From contig JAOUEK010000005.1 in assembly GCA_029858755.1 (NCBI GenBank), positions 1 through 16,146 on the forward strand: 16,146 bases of DNA, read 5' to 3'. Below are positions 15,027 to 16,146 of the stretch, one piece after another. The stretch's first letter is position 1; each line of letters starts with the position of its first letter. The notes under the pieces were generated by a model, which saw only the letters and a program-made list of their open reading frames with translations, did no database searches and was not told where the DNA came from. A program made the position numbers and the translations under genes. The stretch comes from Thermoleophilia bacterium (GTDB lineage: Bacteria; Actinomycetota; Thermoleophilia; Gaiellales; Gaiellaceae).

Positions 15027-15089
15027 CTCGGACGGAAGCGCACGCGTGGCTAACGTCACGGCGAGCTCGTCTTGGTGGTAGAACGACGC

Positions 15090-16055
15090 ATGGTCCCGCC
15101 GCTGATCGAGCGCTTCCGGCCACAGCTCCCGGTGAGCGCCGAGACCCCCGTCGTCACCCTCGGCGAGGGGTCGACGCCGCTGCTCCGGGCGCCGCGGCTA
15201 TCGGAGCGCTACGGACGCGAGCTGTGGCTGAAGTGGGAGGGCGGCAACCCCACCGGGAGCTACAAGGACCGCGGGATGACCGTCGCCGTCTCGAAGGCCG
15301 TCGAGGAAGGGGCGCAGGCCGTGATCTGCGCGTCGACGGGCAACACCGCGGCGTCGGCGGCCGCGTACGCGGCGCGCGCGGGCATTCCCGCGCTCGTGCT
15401 CGTGCCCGTCGGCGCGGTCAGCGGCGCGAAGGTCGCACAGACGCGGATGCTCGGCGCCACGGTGCTCGAGGTGCGTGGGGACTTCGACGAGGCGCTGTCG
15501 GCGGCGCTGGAGCTCGCCCGGCGCGGCACGCACGTCCTCGTCAACTCGCTCAACCCCTACCGCCGCGAGGGCCAGAAGACGGCCGTGTACGAGATCGTCG
15601 AGGAGCTGGGCTCAGCGCCGGACACGTTCGTGATCCCGTACGGCGGCGGCGGCAACACGTCGGCGTACGCGCAGGGGATCAGGGAGCTCGGGCTCGGGGC
15701 GGGGATCGTCTCCGCCGAGGCGAGCGACCGTCGGCACACGCTCGCCTCCGCGATCCGCATCGGCGAGCCCGTGCACGCGAGCGCGGTGCGCGAGGCGGGC
15801 GCCCACGTCGTCGCGGTCTCCGACGACGCGATCGTCGACGCCTGGCGCGAGCTGGGCGCGCTGGAGGGAGTCTTCTGCGAGCCGTCCTCGGCGGCGGGGC
15901 TCGCCGCCGTCGCTGCGGGCAGCGTGCCGGGGGAGCGGGTCGTGCTGACGCTCACGGGCCACGGGCTCAAGGACGTGGCCACGGCCGAGCGGCTCGCGCC
16001 GCCGCCCGTGCAGTGCGACGCCTCGCCCGACGCGATCGCGGAGGCGGCGGGATGA
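15090..16055 (+). CDS. thrC: Threonine synthase
   Basis: ThrC converts O-phosphohomoserine to threonine with pyridoxal phosphate. The 321-aa protein is the short, single-domain actinobacterial/plant-like type. It begins LIERFRPQLPVSAETPVVTL then GEGSTPLL, followed by GGNPTGSYKDRGM with the PLP lysine at Lys59, the substrate-binding STGNTAASAAAYAARAG, the phosphate loop PYGGGGNTSAY and the C-terminal TGHGLKDVATAE. The ATG at 15090 matches family N-termini; a TTG 18 bases upstream would add six residues. GGTGG about 11 bases upstream is a weak ribosome binding site. The stop overlaps the thrB ATG (ATGA), so ThrC and ThrB are coupled. The gene is separated from hom by the BTAD regulator and probably has its own promoter. 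Confidence 0.96.
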   Translation: MVPPLIERFRPQLPVSAETPVVTLGEGSTPLLRAPRLSERYGRELWLKWEGGNPTGSYKDRGMTVAVSKAVEEGAQAVICASTGNTAASAAAYAARAGIPALVLVPVGAVSGAKVAQTRMLGATVLEVRGDFDEALSAALELARRGTHVLVNSLNPYRREGQKTAVYEIVEELGSAPDTFVIPYGGGGNTSAYAQGIRELGLGAGIVSAEASDRRHTLASAIRIGEPVHASAVREAGAHVVAVSDDAIVDAWRELGALEGVFCEPSSAAGLAAVAAGSVPGERVVLTLTGHGLKDVATAERLAPPPVQCDASPDAIAEAAG

Positions 16056-16146
16056 TCGTCCGCGCACCCGCCTCCTCCGCCAACCTCGGCCCGGGGTTCG
16101 ACTGCGTCGCCGTCGCGCTCGACCTGTGGAACGAGCTCGAGCTGAC
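16052..16146 (+). CDS. thrB: Homoserine kinase (N-terminal part, runs off the right edge)
   Basis: The first 31 codons read MIVRAPASSANLGPGFDCVA and then VALDLWNELEL. PASSANLGPGFDC is the N-terminal signature of homoserine kinase in the GHMP kinase family; the enzyme phosphorylates homoserine to give the ThrC substrate. The ATG overlaps the thrC TGA. The ATP-binding loop and the rest of the protein lie outside the window. Confidence 0.93.
   Translation, partial: MIVRAPASSANLGPGFDCVAVALDLWNELEL

Noticed and set aside
15046..15081. Eleven-codon ORF (GTG start) ending S-S-S-W-W just before thrC, resembling a Trp-sensing leader
   Set aside because: Two tandem Trp codons are striking, but the downstream genes make threonine, there is only a GGAAG-like ribosome site, and no competing hairpins follow.

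Overview
The window is a GC-rich stretch of bacterial chromosome packed with amino-acid biosynthesis genes. Overlapping ATGA/GTGA gene junctions, strong G/C preference at third codon positions, and a BTAD/NB-ARC/TPR (SARP/AfsR-like) regulator all point to Actinomycetota. A deep lineage such as Thermoleophilia is a guess from gene order, not shown. There are no mobile elements, CRISPR arrays, rRNA or tRNA genes. The window cuts argJ at the left edge and thrB at the right edge.

Left block (minus strand, 1-5955): gltB (glutamate synthase large subunit), then argC and the 5' part of argJ. gltB yields glutamate, the precursor that the ArgC/ArgJ steps turn toward arginine. A 37-nt gltB-argC gap holds a cluster of GCATA/TATGC half-sites that looks like an operator, possibly for ArgR. 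gltB is preceded by a promoter-like sequence, a 25-codon leader ORF and a strong hairpin whose loop can pair with downstream sequence.

Middle block (plus strand, 5987-11848): a promoter with a perfect TTGACA box, a leader ORF ending in alternating Ile/Leu codons, competing stem-loops, a 30-codon Arg-rich mini-ORF with a strong Shine-Dalgarno, then a LeuB-like gene, ilvB, ilvN, ilvC and hom. Four of the junctions overlap (mini-ORF/LeuB-like, LeuB-like/ilvB, ilvB/ilvN, ilvC/hom), so this reads as one operon under branched-chain attenuation. Hom supplies homoserine, hence threonine, hence the 2-oxobutyrate for isoleucine. The LeuB-like protein keeps the family's NAD-loop signature but lacks nearly all catalytic residues.

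Right block (11849-16146): a possible 48-aa basic ORF on the minus strand with a textbook ribosome binding site, divergent from a 912-aa BTAD regulator whose start is preceded by three TGTCA direct repeats at 11- and 10-bp spacing. A 216-bp structured gap follows, then thrC overlapping thrB. The regulator therefore sits between hom and thrCB, genes that are often adjacent.

The most unusual material is the roughly 560-bp divergent control region between gltB and the ilv operon. Both directions carry a short leader ORF that starts very close to a predicted transcription start and ends inside a stem-loop.
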